A DNA stretch of 64,000 bases from positions 9,951 to 73,950 of the forward strand of contig DWWR01000065.1 in assembly GCA_019119645.1 (NCBI GenBank), read 5' to 3'. This document shows positions 44,218 to 53,695 of the stretch, one piece after another (positions within the stretch are counted from its first letter, which is position 1; every line of letters begins with the position of its first letter). The translations under genes and the position numbers were made by a program. Source of the stretch: Anaerobutyricum faecale (GTDB lineage: Bacteria > Bacillota > Clostridia > Lachnospirales > Lachnospiraceae). Under the pieces are notes generated by a model. It worked only from the letters and a program-made list of their open reading frames with translations. It was not told the origin of the DNA and did no database searches.

Positions 44218-47200
44218 TTAAAACTTCTCCCTCACCCGAAGTCCCAGCTCAAACACAAAATGTTCCGCATCCAGCCGGTACTTCTCCAGAAGCTCCGGGC
44301 CACAGCTGCCTGACCCGACGCCGCTCTGGGCGTAGTCCAGGCAGAGAACGGTATACGGAGATTTTTCCAGCTGATAGTTGTGGGCTTTCGCTGTCAGTTC
44401 TTCCTGGATGTACTCGGATATCTGGAAGGAAAATGTGTCTTTCTGCACGGCGGATTTTCCAGCGATGGCCGAAACTGCCGCAACCGCAAAGGAGAGACTG
44501 TCATTCTCCACGATCACATAGTCGCAGTCATCATGAGCGCCGTTTTCCTGCGGGCGGATATAGTCTTCGTGGAGCGCCCGGACGCTGGTCTCAAAACGTC
44601 CGTGCCAGCCGGATTGCTTCTTGTCGGCATAACTTTCGTTCGGGCCGATGCCGCAGTAGGTAACTTCTGTCATGGATTTTGGCAGGAAAAGCCGCAGGCC
44701 AAATCGTGGCAGGAACGGAAATTCCGGCGTGCGGGTCACGTCCAGACGCACATCGAGGTGCCCGTCCGGATAAATGATCCACCTTGCCTGGATGTTGAGG
44801 ATCCGCTGCAAATAGACAGCTGACAGGGAAAGCTGACTCTCCAGTGCGACTGTTCCCGCCGGAAGTTCTTCGTTTATCTGTCCCCCGCCATTTGGCTTCT
44901 GTTCTTCGCCATCTGCCTTTTGTCCCGCACAGTGTATCTTCGTCTCGTAGGCGCGGCTGATCGTCCGGTCGTATCCGGCGCAAATCCACTGTTTTTTGAT
45001 GTTGCGGTCGTTGTCTGTGGGTGCCCGCCAGATGTTATATTCCATCGGCTTTGCCAGAAGATTCTGGTTGTGATATACCATCTCTGCAAATGTACCGGTT
45101 CTCTTATCGTAAACATAGCGCCAGTCCGCACCCCGCAGAACCACATTTTTGTCGTCTTCTTTCACCGCCACCGGGACAGCCGGATGGCCTTTCCGCATTT
45201 TTTTCAGACGCTCTCCCAATATCCCTGCCGGAATTCCTTCCCATATTGCCCGGGCTGTCTGATTCACATTATCCGCAGTTTCCAGCGGAATCTCATCAAA
45301 GCCAAGGCAGCAGCCTGCCGGGAGGATTTCCTGCCGGGCGGCCGCCTCTTCTGTCAGATGATAAGACAGCAGGAGCGCTGCCTTCCCCCGTTCCGGAACA
45401 TGCACGGGCAGATACAGGCTGCCTTCGCTGTGAGGAGGGATGTCCAGGCAGCAGGAACGCGCCAGGTTGAAGGTATCATCCGACATTTCCTGACCTGCGC
45501 CGGTATTACCAGTTTCTGCGCCAGGATTCACTGATCCCGCACCGTTAATCATTCCCTCTTCCATTTCCACGCCGTCACAGAGCAGTTTCCAGGAAAGGTG
45601 CAGGTAATCCTTAAGGTTGGTGAAATCCATATAATTATGAAGGCACAGCTGGCCGCTGTTCTGGTCATAGGAGACCACCCGCGCCGGGCGGTACACATTT
45701 TTGTATTCCAGAAGGCCGGTGTGGACCCGGCGGTCCGGATAGACCAGTCCGTCCATGCAGAAGTTTCCGTCATGCGGGAATTCGCCGCTGTCGCCTCCGT
45801 AGGCATAAACTTTCCTGCCGTCCGGCGTGGTTCCTCTGTCGATGGCATGGTCGCACCATTCCCACACGAAACCGCCGCACACACCATCGTACTGTTCCAT
45901 GAATTGGAAGTAATCTTCCAGATCCCCCGGGCCGTTGCCCATGGCGTGGCAGTATTCACATAAAATGTACGGTTTGCGCCCGTCCTCTTCCAGATACTCT
46001 TTCATCTCAGCGAGAGACGGATACATACGGCTGTACAGATCCAGATTATCGTAATCGTATTTTCGGATGCCGGAGACGTAACGGGCGCTCTCATAATGGG
46101 TCAGACGGGTATCATCAAACTGTTTCGTCCAGGCCAGGGCCGCCTCGAAGGTGCAGCCGTAGGCACACTCGTTACCCATAGACCAGATGACCACCGACGG
46201 GCGGTTTTTATCCCGCTCCACACAGCGCTGTGCCCGGTCCACGGTGGCCTCCGTGAAATCCGGGTTATCGGCGATCATTTCGTTCCAGCGCAGACTCTGG
46301 GTGTCCCAATCTTCTGCTTCCATATACCGGGCGCTGGTGCCATGACTCTCGTTGTCAGCCTCGTCGATGACATAAAATCCCAGGCGGTCATACAGTTCAT
46401 AAAAATGCGGCGTGTTGGGATAATGGCTGGTGCGGATGGCGTTAATGTTATGTTCCTTCATGAGGCGCAGATCTTTCATGATCTGTTCCTCGCGGATGAC
46501 AAAGCCCGTCACCGGATCGCTGTCATGACGGTTGACACCGTGGAACTTTATCTTCTGCCCGTTGATATATAATACATTTCCTTCTATGTGAATCTCCCGG
46601 AAACCGATATGGTCGGTGATCACTTCCCGGGCGTTTCCGCAGACAGTCTCGTAAATCATCGTGTAAAGATATGGGGCTTCCGCATTCCAGAGATGCGGAT
46701 GCTCCACTTCCATATGCAGGCGTCCATCTGTCGTCTGTCGTTCTGCCACCAGATTGCCGCCGGCGTCCAGCAGACGACAGGTGACCGGAATCATCTTATC
46801 GAAAAATTTGAATGTAATGTCAATTTGACCTGTACAGTAAATTCCGCCGGATGCAGAACCAGTCTTTTCGTCAGATTCCATCTTTCCTTCCGCCTGCCGT
46901 TCTTCCGCCTGTGCCGCGTTAGCAGGTGCCGATGCTGTCCGCCCGTCTTTTTCCGGCACCGCCTTCACAAAGTAATCAAAGATGCCCTGTTCCGGCCGCA
47001 GCAGCAGATACACATCCCGGAAAATGCCGCTCATGCGGAATTTATCCTGGGATTCCAGATAACTGCCGTCGCACCATTTCATCACCAGAACCGCCAGCAC
47101 ATTTTCTCCGTCGCGCAGCTGGTCTGTCACCCGGAACTCGCTGGTACAGTGGGACACCTGACTGTATCCGATGAAAACGCCGTTCAGCCACACATAGAAG

Positions 47201-47628
47201 CAGGAGTCCACACCCTCAAAATTAAGGTAGGCCTCCGGAGCATCCTGCCGCCGCTCATAATCAAACCGGTGAATATATGCGCCGCACGGATTGTCCTGGG
47301 GCACGTAAGGCGGGTCCAGAGGAAACGGATAACGGATGTTGCTGTACTGATGCCGGTCATATCCGTAATTCTGCCACACACCGGGCACCGGGACTTCACC
47401 AAAGTCCGCCGCCGGGAATCCTTCCTCAAAAAACTTCTCTTTCAGATCATAAATACTCTCGTAGTAACGGAACTTCCAGTTTCCGTTCAACAGCACAAAA
47501 CGGTCGGAGCAGTTTCGTTTCTCTCCGGCCGTATTCATGGAAGCCGAAGCGGGAATATAATAAGCCCGGTTCGGCATGGTATTCAGATGAAGGGTTGTAA
47601 GATCTTCATAATATTTTGGAACAAGCAT
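44218..47628 (-). CDS. GH2 beta-galactosidase (LacZ-type)
   Basis: A 1136-residue glycoside hydrolase family 2 enzyme. The N-terminal jelly roll begins near LNGNWKFRYYESIYDLKEKF. The barrel has INAIRTSHYPNTPHFYELYDRLG. The acid/base Glu is in VIWSMGNECAYG (about 487) and the nucleophile Glu in ILCEYCHAMGNGPGD (about 558). The C-terminal Bgal_small_N-like domain follows. Three low-complexity Gly/Glu/Ala/Asn insertions (about residues 229-270, 720 and 915) are unusual. No signal peptide, so cytoplasmic. It is the last gene of the mannose-family PTS operon, so it probably processes a beta-galactoside taken up by that system. Confidence 0.93.
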   Translation of the reverse strand: MLVPKYYEDLTTLHLNTMPNRAYYIPASASMNTAGEKRNCSDRFVLLNGNWKFRYYESIYDLKEKFFEEGFPAADFGEVPVPGVWQNYGYDRHQYSNIRYPFPLDPPYVPQDNPCGAYIHRFDYERRQDAPEAYLNFEGVDSCFYVWLNGVFIGYSQVSHCTSEFRVTDQLRDGENVLAVLVMKWCDGSYLESQDKFRMSGIFRDVYLLLRPEQGIFDYFVKAVPEKDGRTASAPANAAQAEERQAEGKMESDEKTGSASGGIYCTGQIDITFKFFDKMIPVTCRLLDAGGNLVAERQTTDGRLHMEVEHPHLWNAEAPYLYTMIYETVCGNAREVITDHIGFREIHIEGNVLYINGQKIKFHGVNRHDSDPVTGFVIREEQIMKDLRLMKEHNINAIRTSHYPNTPHFYELYDRLGFYVIDEADNESHGTSARYMEAEDWDTQSLRWNEMIADNPDFTEATVDRAQRCVERDKNRPSVVIWSMGNECAYGCTFEAALAWTKQFDDTRLTHYESARYVSGIRKYDYDNLDLYSRMYPSLAEMKEYLEEDGRKPYILCEYCHAMGNGPGDLEDYFQFMEQYDGVCGGFVWEWCDHAIDRGTTPDGRKVYAYGGDSGEFPHDGNFCMDGLVYPDRRVHTGLLEYKNVYRPARVVSYDQNSGQLCLHNYMDFTNLKDYLHLSWKLLCDGVEMEEGMINGAGSVNPGAETGNTGAGQEMSDDTFNLARSCCLDIPPHSEGSLYLPVHVPERGKAALLLSYHLTEEAAARQEILPAGCCLGFDEIPLETADNVNQTARAIWEGIPAGILGERLKKMRKGHPAVPVAVKEDDKNVVLRGADWRYVYDKRTGTFAEMVYHNQNLLAKPMEYNIWRAPTDNDRNIKKQWICAGYDRTISRAYETKIHCAGQKADGEEQKPNGGGQINEELPAGTVALESQLSLSAVYLQRILNIQARWIIYPDGHLDVRLDVTRTPEFPFLPRFGLRLFLPKSMTEVTYCGIGPNESYADKKQSGWHGRFETSVRALHEDYIRPQENGAHDDCDYVIVENDSLSFAVAAVSAIAGKSAVQKDTFSFQISEYIQEELTAKAHNYQLEKSPYTVLCLDYAQSGVGSGSCGPELLEKYRLDAEHFVFELGLRVREKF

Positions 47629-47664
47629 ATAGTCTCTCCTTGTGAAAATTTGTACTTGTTAAGA

Positions 47665-48492
47665 CTATAATTCCCCTGCCATTATTTTGTCAAGAGCAAC
47701 TGCAACGCCGTCCTCCTCGTTGGACAGGGTGATGTGATCGGCGATCTGTTTTAGTTCGTCCACCGCATTTCCCATGGCGACGCCAAGGCCTGCGGTCTGG
47801 ATCATCGGGATATCCATCTCATGGTCGCCGAAGGCGACAGTCTCATCAAGAGAAATGTGCAGGATATCGCAGACCTTTTTTAACACGGAACCCTTGTCGA
47901 TATCTCCCGGGAATATCTCCAGAAAGAAATCTGCGGATTTGGCCATGGAAATATCCGGCCAGATCCCACGGCGGATATTTTCTGCCATTTCGTCTTTGAT
48001 CTGGTTGATGAGCTCCGGTCTGGCATGAATGAGCAGCTTGCTGGGTCCGGTGTTTTCTCTGTCCCAACGGCCGGCCAGCTCTTCCACTTTTATGATCTGC
48101 GGATGATAACCGATAATTTCTATCTCTTTTTCAATCCGGTCATCCATGCCCGTCACATACCAGTCTCTGTCATGGAAAATCCACAGATTCAGATGATTCT
48201 TCCTGGCGCACTGCCGGAAGATCCCCTCCATGGATGCCGTGCTGAAATGTTCGGCGCTGATGCATGTATCGCCGTCCAGAATATAGGAACCGCCGTCACA
48301 TATTTTTATGCAGGATACTCCCAGTTCTTTTTCGATAGGTTCCACACCTGCGGGCATTCTGGCAGAATTGAGCACGATGCGCGCTCCTTTAGAAGCGGCT
48401 CTGCGGACGGCTTCCGCCACCTCCGGCCGCAGGTTCTTTTCGTTGTCCAGCAGCGTCCCGTCGATGTCCAGACATATGAGTTTATATTTCAT
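47665..48492 (-). CDS. Cof-type HAD-IIB family phosphatase
   Basis: A 275-residue HAD hydrolase: LDIDGTLLDNEK (motif I), VLNSARMPAG, and AFGDHEMDIPMIQTAGLGVAMGNA (motif IV). The cap is of type IIB. Its start overlaps the small membrane protein gene by 4 bp and it is followed 36 bp later by the beta-galactosidase. In this operon it may dephosphorylate the sugar phosphate delivered by the PTS; that is inference from position. Confidence 0.9.
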   Translation of the reverse strand: MKYKLICLDIDGTLLDNEKNLRPEVAEAVRRAASKGARIVLNSARMPAGVEPIEKELGVSCIKICDGGSYILDGDTCISAEHFSTASMEGIFRQCARKNHLNLWIFHDRDWYVTGMDDRIEKEIEIIGYHPQIIKVEELAGRWDRENTGPSKLLIHARPELINQIKDEMAENIRRGIWPDISMAKSADFFLEIFPGDIDKGSVLKKVCDILHISLDETVAFGDHEMDIPMIQTAGLGVAMGNAVDELKQIADHITLSNEEDGVAVALDKIMAGEL

Positions 48493-48779
48493 GATGTTAA
48501 ATCTCCTTCCAATATCTGCAGCATCTTTTTAACATTTCTTCTGCCATTTTTCAACCCCAGATTGAAAATCAGGGCCGCTGCCGCTGAGATAACGGTCACG
48601 GCAACACCGAGAACGCCCAGGAGAGGAGTTTGTATGAGACCGGCGAAACCTGCGTAGGCCAGCGCCACACCCAATGTGGAAATCGCCATGGCGATCATTT
48701 TCCACCGGTTGATTTTTTTCAAAGCTTCTGTCTGCATTTTAGCTTCCGTTGTAAGATTTCTTTTTTCAAGAGCGTTCAT
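48489..48779 (-). CDS. Small two-helix membrane protein of the PTS operon
   Basis: 96 residues, family not recognised. A charged N-terminal stretch (MNALEKRNLTTEAKMQTEALKK) is followed by two hydrophobic segments (about 28-48 and 52-75) and a basic C-terminal tail. A ribosome site CGGAGGG precedes the ATG. It lies between EIID and the HAD phosphatase, overlapping the latter by 4 bp, so it is a real member of the operon. It could be an accessory PTS membrane piece. Confidence 0.65.
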   Translation of the reverse strand: MNALEKRNLTTEAKMQTEALKKINRWKMIAMAISTLGVALAYAGFAGLIQTPLLGVLGVAVTVISAAAALIFNLGLKNGRRNVKKMLQILEGDLTS

Positions 48780-48842
48780 GGTGTTCCCTCCGTTTTTCTA
48801 TCCCTCAATATCAATGTTGCAGCTTTAATGATTTCATTTATT

Positions 48843-49679
48843 TTAGTAAGCCAGACCCGGATCGAAGAATCCTACCAGTACGCCCACAAAGGCGATGACC
48901 ACCAGCAGGAGCATGACCTTGATCGGAGACATCTGCTTTTTCGCCATCAGGAACCAGCAGAAGATGATAAATAATGTCGTGAGAAGTCCCGGAAATACGG
49001 CATCCAGCTGATCCTGCAATACCACATAGGCTTCTCCGGTTTCCGCGCTGATCAGTTCCAGGGAAGTTTTTACGCTTACCCAGGTGGCGGATACCGCACC
49101 GATAACGATGCCGCCCAAAGTAGTGATGGCGTCACGAAGCGCTTCGCCCTGGGCGCCGATCAGGAAATCAACAGCCTTTCCGCCCAGCTCATATCCTTTG
49201 AAATACATGAACTTCATGCCGAAGTACGCGAACAGGTTCCACACGATAATGTAAAAAATGGCGCCCAGCGGAGAACCACCTGTGGACATACCCATGGCAA
49301 TACCGAGAAGGATCGGGATCACCGTTCCCACAACCAGGGAATCGCCGATGCCGGCGATCGGGCCCATGAGACCGGCACGAAGACCGTTGATGGTTTCCTC
49401 ATCCACATCGTCCTGCCCGCTTGCTCTCGCTTCCTCCAGGCCGGCTGTGATTCCGACGATCACGGAACCCAGCTGTGGTTCTGTATTGAAGAAAGCAGTG
49501 TATGTATTCATGGCTTTTGCCTTGTCATCTTCATTGTCGTATAATTCTTCCACCAGCGGAAGCATGGCACACAGGTAGCCAAAGGTCTGCATATGTTCCT
49601 GAGAGAAACAGGTCAGATGGCCGTAGTACCAGTTATGAAAAGATTTGCTCAGCGCTTTTTTGGATAATTTCTTTTCCAT
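48843..49679 (-). CDS. PTS mannose/fructose/sorbose family EIID component
   Basis: About 278 residues of the mannose-class EIID. SFHNWYYGHLTCFSQEHMQTFGYLCAMLP and GLRAGLMGPIAGIGDSLVVGTVIPIL are the family hallmarks; a single C-terminal helix group follows. EIID and EIIC together form the membrane channel of this PTS class. I chose the ATG at 49679, 9 bases after AGGAGG; upstream in-frame ATGs lie within the EIIC gene. Confidence 0.94.
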   Translation of the reverse strand: MEKKLSKKALSKSFHNWYYGHLTCFSQEHMQTFGYLCAMLPLVEELYDNEDDKAKAMNTYTAFFNTEPQLGSVIVGITAGLEEARASGQDDVDEETINGLRAGLMGPIAGIGDSLVVGTVIPILLGIAMGMSTGGSPLGAIFYIIVWNLFAYFGMKFMYFKGYELGGKAVDFLIGAQGEALRDAITTLGGIVIGAVSATWVSVKTSLELISAETGEAYVVLQDQLDAVFPGLLTTLFIIFCWFLMAKKQMSPIKVMLLLVVIAFVGVLVGFFDPGLAY

Positions 49680-49680
49680 A

Positions 49681-50517
49681 TCATATTTCCTCCTCATCGT
49701 CGTCATCAACCCCGCCGCTGTTTTTCGTCAGAAGCAGCAGTTTCAGTTTATAGGTAATGATTGCGAACATTCCCGCAATGACCGTTGCGGAAACCAGATT
49801 GATTCCCATGGATGCCGCCAGAACGACACCAAAAAGAAATGGAATGAAATCTGTCATCTTCTTCACGATCTGCTTTAACAGAATCGCAATACCTACGCAA
49901 GGAAGAAGGGAACCTACGGTGAACAGTGTTTTCATTGCCAGTCCGTCCATAGGAAGAGCGGTCTTGATCATCTCAACCACATCGGCTCCCAGTTTACACA
50001 TGATCACAGTCGGAATGAAAGAGCAGATCAGATGGGAAATCCACGGAAGTCCCATGTCCACCAGATACAATTTCTTGTACTGTCTCTTTTCCACCGCCTT
50101 CCAGCCGATATGCTGCCATACCAGGTTGATGGTGGCTGTTCCGTAAAATAATACGGTTCCCAGCGTACCTACCATGGTACCGAACGAAGTGGCAAGAGCG
50201 GTTCCCTCTGATGTGGCTGCGTCCAGTCCATAACTGCTGAGCGCCGCCATGGCAAGGGGAATACCGATGTAGCTGACCGCTCTCACGTCAGCGGAAACCG
50301 TTCCGCCCGGCGTTACCAGAGCGATGTATACCACCTGCATCGCGCATCCCACCAGAATTCCGGTGGTGATATCTCCGAGAATCAGACCACAGACCAGACC
50401 TCCGACCAGTGGTCTTCCCAATGTATAGTTACCAATTGATGAACCTCCCATACCAGGCATACTGGACAGGCAGGCACATAATCCAAGTAATATCGCCTGT
50501 ATCCAACTAATTTCCAT
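49681..50517 (-). CDS. PTS mannose/fructose/sorbose family EIIC component
   Basis: 278 residues, several membrane helices. It starts MEISWIQAILLGLCACLSSMPGMGG and carries RPLVGGLVCGLILGDITTGILVGCAMQVVYI, typical of sorbose/mannose-class EIIC. The C-terminus is acidic (VDDDDEEEI). It lies one base before EIID and 14 bp after EIIB. Confidence 0.94.
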   Translation of the reverse strand: MEISWIQAILLGLCACLSSMPGMGGSSIGNYTLGRPLVGGLVCGLILGDITTGILVGCAMQVVYIALVTPGGTVSADVRAVSYIGIPLAMAALSSYGLDAATSEGTALATSFGTMVGTLGTVLFYGTATINLVWQHIGWKAVEKRQYKKLYLVDMGLPWISHLICSFIPTVIMCKLGADVVEMIKTALPMDGLAMKTLFTVGSLLPCVGIAILLKQIVKKMTDFIPFLFGVVLAASMGINLVSATVIAGMFAIITYKLKLLLLTKNSGGVDDDDEEEI

Positions 50518-50531
50518 GACCGTGTACCTCC

Positions 50532-51026
50532 CTAGTTAAATCCAAATTGTCCGCGGAATTTTTTCCAGTTTCCGATTGCCTCCTCTTTAAGAAGCGCAAA
50601 CTCCACTTCGTATCCGGCATTCATGATATCTTCCAGCGCCTGGGCTTCTTCCTGGGTGATGGACTGATTATTTCCCAGTTTCGTCGCTCCCGGCCTGTCG
50701 TTGCACGGTCCTATGATCACCGTATGGATACCCGGCTGGAATCCCTGGTCCACCAGGATTTTTTTCATATCCACCGGATTTTTCGTGATCAAGAAATAAT
50801 TATCTTTGCTTTTTATGACCTTGTCTGATTTCGCTTTGAAATCTTCCAGAGACCACACAAAGGTTTTCTTTCCGCTGGCACTCTTGTAAGCGGCTTTCAA
50901 CACCGGATTTTTTGCCGCGGTATCGTTGACTGCGATCAGTCCGTCGCAAGGGTACTCCAGCGCCCATCTTGTACAAGTCTGTCCATGGATCATACGGTCG
51001 TCCACACGAATAAATGATACTGCCAT
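50532..51026 (-). CDS. PTS mannose/fructose/sorbose family EIIB component
   Basis: 164 residues. The phosphorylated histidine is His14 in RVDDRMIHGQ, the family signature (usually DDRLIHGQ). It passes phosphate from EIIA to the incoming sugar in the cytoplasm. AAGGAGG precedes the ATG. EIIA and EIIB are separate genes here rather than fused. Confidence 0.95.
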   Translation of the reverse strand: MAVSFIRVDDRMIHGQTCTRWALEYPCDGLIAVNDTAAKNPVLKAAYKSASGKKTFVWSLEDFKAKSDKVIKSKDNYFLITKNPVDMKKILVDQGFQPGIHTVIIGPCNDRPGATKLGNNQSITQEEAQALEDIMNAGYEVEFALLKEEAIGNWKKFRGQFGFN

Positions 51027-51060
51027 TTCTTTTTCCTCCTTGAATCCTCTCTTCTTTGTA

Positions 51061-51489
51061 TTAAATCTCTTCTTCCGGTTCTTCTCCGGAAATCTGAAAA
51101 CGTCTGATGGCGTCCTTTGCCTCTGGAAGCAGTGACTGGATAAGCTCCTCTGTGTCCGTGTCGTCCTTCATCACAACGGCACTGAGAACCAGCGGCAGAT
51201 TCATTCCTCCGCACATCACCGTCCGGTCAAGAAGTCCCATTTCCGCCACCACATTGGCCGCGGTGGTCAGTGGAGAACCGCCCACCAGATCGGCAAACAG
51301 CAGGATCTCATCATCACTGCCTGTCACCGAAAGGCATTTCTTTACTTCTTCCGCAAATGCATCGGCGCCCATTCCATTTTTCAGTCCCACGGAGAGAATG
51401 TCATCTCTGTTCTCTCCCGCGAACATTGTGAGGGCTGTGTGCATGCCGTGGGCCAGCTCGCCATGGCTGACCAGAAATACATATTTCAT
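51061..51489 (-). CDS. PTS mannose-family EIIA component
   Basis: 142 residues of the EIIA-Man fold. The active histidine is His9 in FLVSHGELAHGM, and LFADLVGGSPLTTAANV is the second conserved segment. It receives phosphate from HPr and hands it to EIIB. It is the first gene of the PTS-HAD-beta-galactosidase operon, behind a terminator-like hairpin. Confidence 0.94.
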   Translation of the reverse strand: MKYVFLVSHGELAHGMHTALTMFAGENRDDILSVGLKNGMGADAFAEEVKKCLSVTGSDDEILLFADLVGGSPLTTAANVVAEMGLLDRTVMCGGMNLPLVLSAVVMKDDTDTEELIQSLLPEAKDAIRRFQISGEEPEEEI

Positions 51490-51534
51490 AGCTTTTCACC
51501 CTTTCTCTTTCCTGTAGCTTTGATAAAAGTATAT

Positions 51535-51568
51535 AAAAAAAAGACGCCTGTTTCATCTCACAAGCGTC
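51535..51568 (-). terminator. Terminator/attenuator between the sensor cassette and the PTS operon
   Basis: Minus strand GACGCTTGT / ACAGGCGTC arms, 8-base loop, then eight T. It ends only about 46 bp before the EIIA start, so a promoter for the PTS genes must either lie in that short stretch or be upstream of the hairpin. Confidence 0.8.
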
Positions 51569-51580
51569 ATGGATATTATG

Positions 51581-51614
51581 TTACATTTGTCAGAAATCTT
51601 TATGAAAAATGTAA
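51581..51614. promoter_or_regulatory. Inverted repeat upstream of the PTS operon, possible operator
   Basis: TTACATTT / AAATGTAA arms 18 bases apart. A second small repeat, TTGTG / CACAA, is next to it. Placed between the sensor cassette and the PTS operon, this is where the linked regulator or CcpA could bind. Confidence 0.4.
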
Positions 51615-51668
51615 TTTTTATTGTGTTTTCTCACAACAAGCTTTTATACTTAACATCTTTTTATGCAT

Positions 51669-53018
51669 TTATCCGTCATTTTGCTCTTCCAGAAAGCGGT
51701 TGATCTCTCTGTTCCAGATAATCAGCTCCATATTGATGTTGCCATCTCCCTCTATGATAGCATTGACAGCCTGGCTGACCCGTTCTTCCGCTTCCTGATA
51801 CCCCGGAAAGCGGATGGAGACCAGAGATTTCTCCACCACCTTGCTCAAAATGGAGAGATTCAGACTTTCCTCACTGCCGGAATCCTCAATGAGACTCTGG
51901 AGGGTCTGTTCCGATTCCGTCACGGAACGGAGCACCGATACCCCTTCCGAATAATCAAAGATCTCCGCCTGTATCTCCGGCTCACTGGTGAGGATCTTCA
52001 TGAAATCCCAGGCCCACGCCTCATGAGTGGTCTTCTTGTTCATACCGATGAGCAGCGTATCCAGGGTGGAAATATTGTCCCCCTGGCTGCCCGATGGCAT
52101 AGGGATACAGCCCCACTGAAAACCAGAATATTTCTTCACGCTCAGCGGATACGGCTGATAGGCGCGGAATTCCGAAAAAGACATGGGCTGAAACGCCACA
52201 TTTCCCAGATCAAAATCTCTCTCTGAGACATCATATCCGTCAGACAGCCCGCCCAGCTTTTCTATGAAATCAATCGCGGCCTCCACGCCCGGTTCCGTCA
52301 GATGACATTCGGTCCCTTTCTGATCAAACAACCGGATGCCGTTGGATTCCAGCGCCTCTGCCCAGGTATATCCGATTTCTCCAAACTGGTCTGTCAGCCC
52401 GTCTCCGTCTGTATCTTTGGTGACCGCCCGACAGATGTCATAGAACTCTTCCCATGTCCAGTCGTTGTCCGGCATGGGGATCCCCTCATTATCCAGTATC
52501 GTCTTGTTGACAAACATCAGCTTCGGCGCACATTCAAAAGGAAGGGCGTACTGTTTTCCACTGTAGGAACCACAGGCCAGAGCGGAAGAATAAAAGGCAT
52601 CCCGGTCAAAATCCTCGTCTCCGTCCATCAGCGACGTCAGATCCCTAAGTGCCCCGGCATCCACAAAACTGCTGAAATCATCTCCCAGAACAAAGAATAC
52701 ATCCGGCGCATTTTCTGACATCAGTTCTTCTGCCAGCCACTCAGAATAGTCCTCCTTCAGAATGCCGCTGGTATAATCCACTGTCACGCCAGGATGCTCT
52801 TTCTCAAAGACATCAATGGCGTCATCCACGATCCGGTAAGAATATCCGTTCTGCACGTTCCAGTAGCTGTCCGAAAACACACCGATGGTCAGAGTATTCC
52901 GGTCCGCCGCATCCATTGAGCGGTCGATCCCGTTCCACAGGATCCACACTCCCAGACAGATCAGACCACAGAGAACACCCAGAATCAGATTCTTCCTGCG
53001 TTTTATTTTCTCTTTCAC
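51669..53018 (-). CDS. Membrane-anchored extracellular solute-binding protein (family 1)
   Basis: 449 residues. An N-terminal hydrophobic helix (about 12-30, LILGVLCGLICLGVWILW) lacks a lipobox, so it is probably an uncleaved anchor. The rest has the family 1 sugar-binding fold: VDDAIDVFEKEHPGVTVDYTSG, APDVFFVLGDD, ALPFECAPKLMFVNKTIL. The GTG at 53018 follows GGAGG and overlaps the response regulator stop by 4 bp. No ABC permease or ATPase gene is near. It probably presents a sugar to the neighbouring sensor kinase instead of a transporter. Confidence 0.85.
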   Translation of the reverse strand: MKEKIKRRKNLILGVLCGLICLGVWILWNGIDRSMDAADRNTLTIGVFSDSYWNVQNGYSYRIVDDAIDVFEKEHPGVTVDYTSGILKEDYSEWLAEELMSENAPDVFFVLGDDFSSFVDAGALRDLTSLMDGDEDFDRDAFYSSALACGSYSGKQYALPFECAPKLMFVNKTILDNEGIPMPDNDWTWEEFYDICRAVTKDTDGDGLTDQFGEIGYTWAEALESNGIRLFDQKGTECHLTEPGVEAAIDFIEKLGGLSDGYDVSERDFDLGNVAFQPMSFSEFRAYQPYPLSVKKYSGFQWGCIPMPSGSQGDNISTLDTLLIGMNKKTTHEAWAWDFMKILTSEPEIQAEIFDYSEGVSVLRSVTESEQTLQSLIEDSGSEESLNLSILSKVVEKSLVSIRFPGYQEAEERVSQAVNAIIEGDGNINMELIIWNREINRFLEEQNDG

Positions 53019-53692
53019 ATTTTATCCTCCATGTCCCGATTGACCGCCCCTGTCTGCACCGCCCAGATAGCCAGCTGAGTACGGTCCCGCAGATCAAGCT
53101 TGCTTAAGATGGCACTCAGACTGTTGCGCACACTGCCGTCAGACAAGCCCAGTTTCCCGGCGATTTCCTTGTTGGACATCCCACGGCCCACCAGCGCGAT
53201 GATGTGCCATTCTGTCGGCTTTAAATCCGCCGTCTGTTTTTCATCCACCTGAATGGCCAGATTGGTCTGAGCCATCCTGGAAAACAGACGCAGCACCTTG
53301 GAGGCGATATCTTCGTTGATCATAGCGGTACCATGATACACTTTCCGGATGGCTTCCGCCAGCTCCTTGGTGGAGATTCCCTTCAGCAGATAGCCGCTGG
53401 CCCCGTATTTGAGGGCATTGAAAACGTACTCATCATCATCGAAGGTAGTCAGGATGATGATGCGGATATTCGGATAATTTTCCTTGATGATCTGCGTGCA
53501 GACAACCCCATCCATCTCCGGCATCCGGATATCCATCAAAATCACATCGGGTTTCTCTTTCCGCACAGCGCGGATGACTTCGGTTCCATTTTCCACCGCT
53601 CCAATCACCTCAAGATCCTGTTCCATTCCCAGAATAATCTGAAGGCTCTGTCTCATGAGCTCCTGGTCATCGGCAATCAGTACTTTAATCAT
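53015..53692 (-). CDS. NarL/LuxR-type response regulator
   Basis: 225 residues. The receiver has VLIADDQELMRQSL, the phospho-acceptor Asp in VILMDIRMPEMDG and the switch lysine in YLLKGIS, all intact. The C-terminal LuxR-type helix-turn-helix is in LVGRGMSNKEIAGKLGLSDGSVRNSLSAI. It lies 3 bp after the histidine kinase gene. It probably controls the adjacent PTS/beta-galactosidase operon. Confidence 0.93.
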   Translation of the reverse strand: MIKVLIADDQELMRQSLQIILGMEQDLEVIGAVENGTEVIRAVRKEKPDVILMDIRMPEMDGVVCTQIIKENYPNIRIIILTTFDDDEYVFNALKYGASGYLLKGISTKELAEAIRKVYHGTAMINEDIASKVLRLFSRMAQTNLAIQVDEKQTADLKPTEWHIIALVGRGMSNKEIAGKLGLSDGSVRNSLSAILSKLDLRDRTQLAIWAVQTGAVNRDMEDKM

Positions 53693-53695
53693 TTT

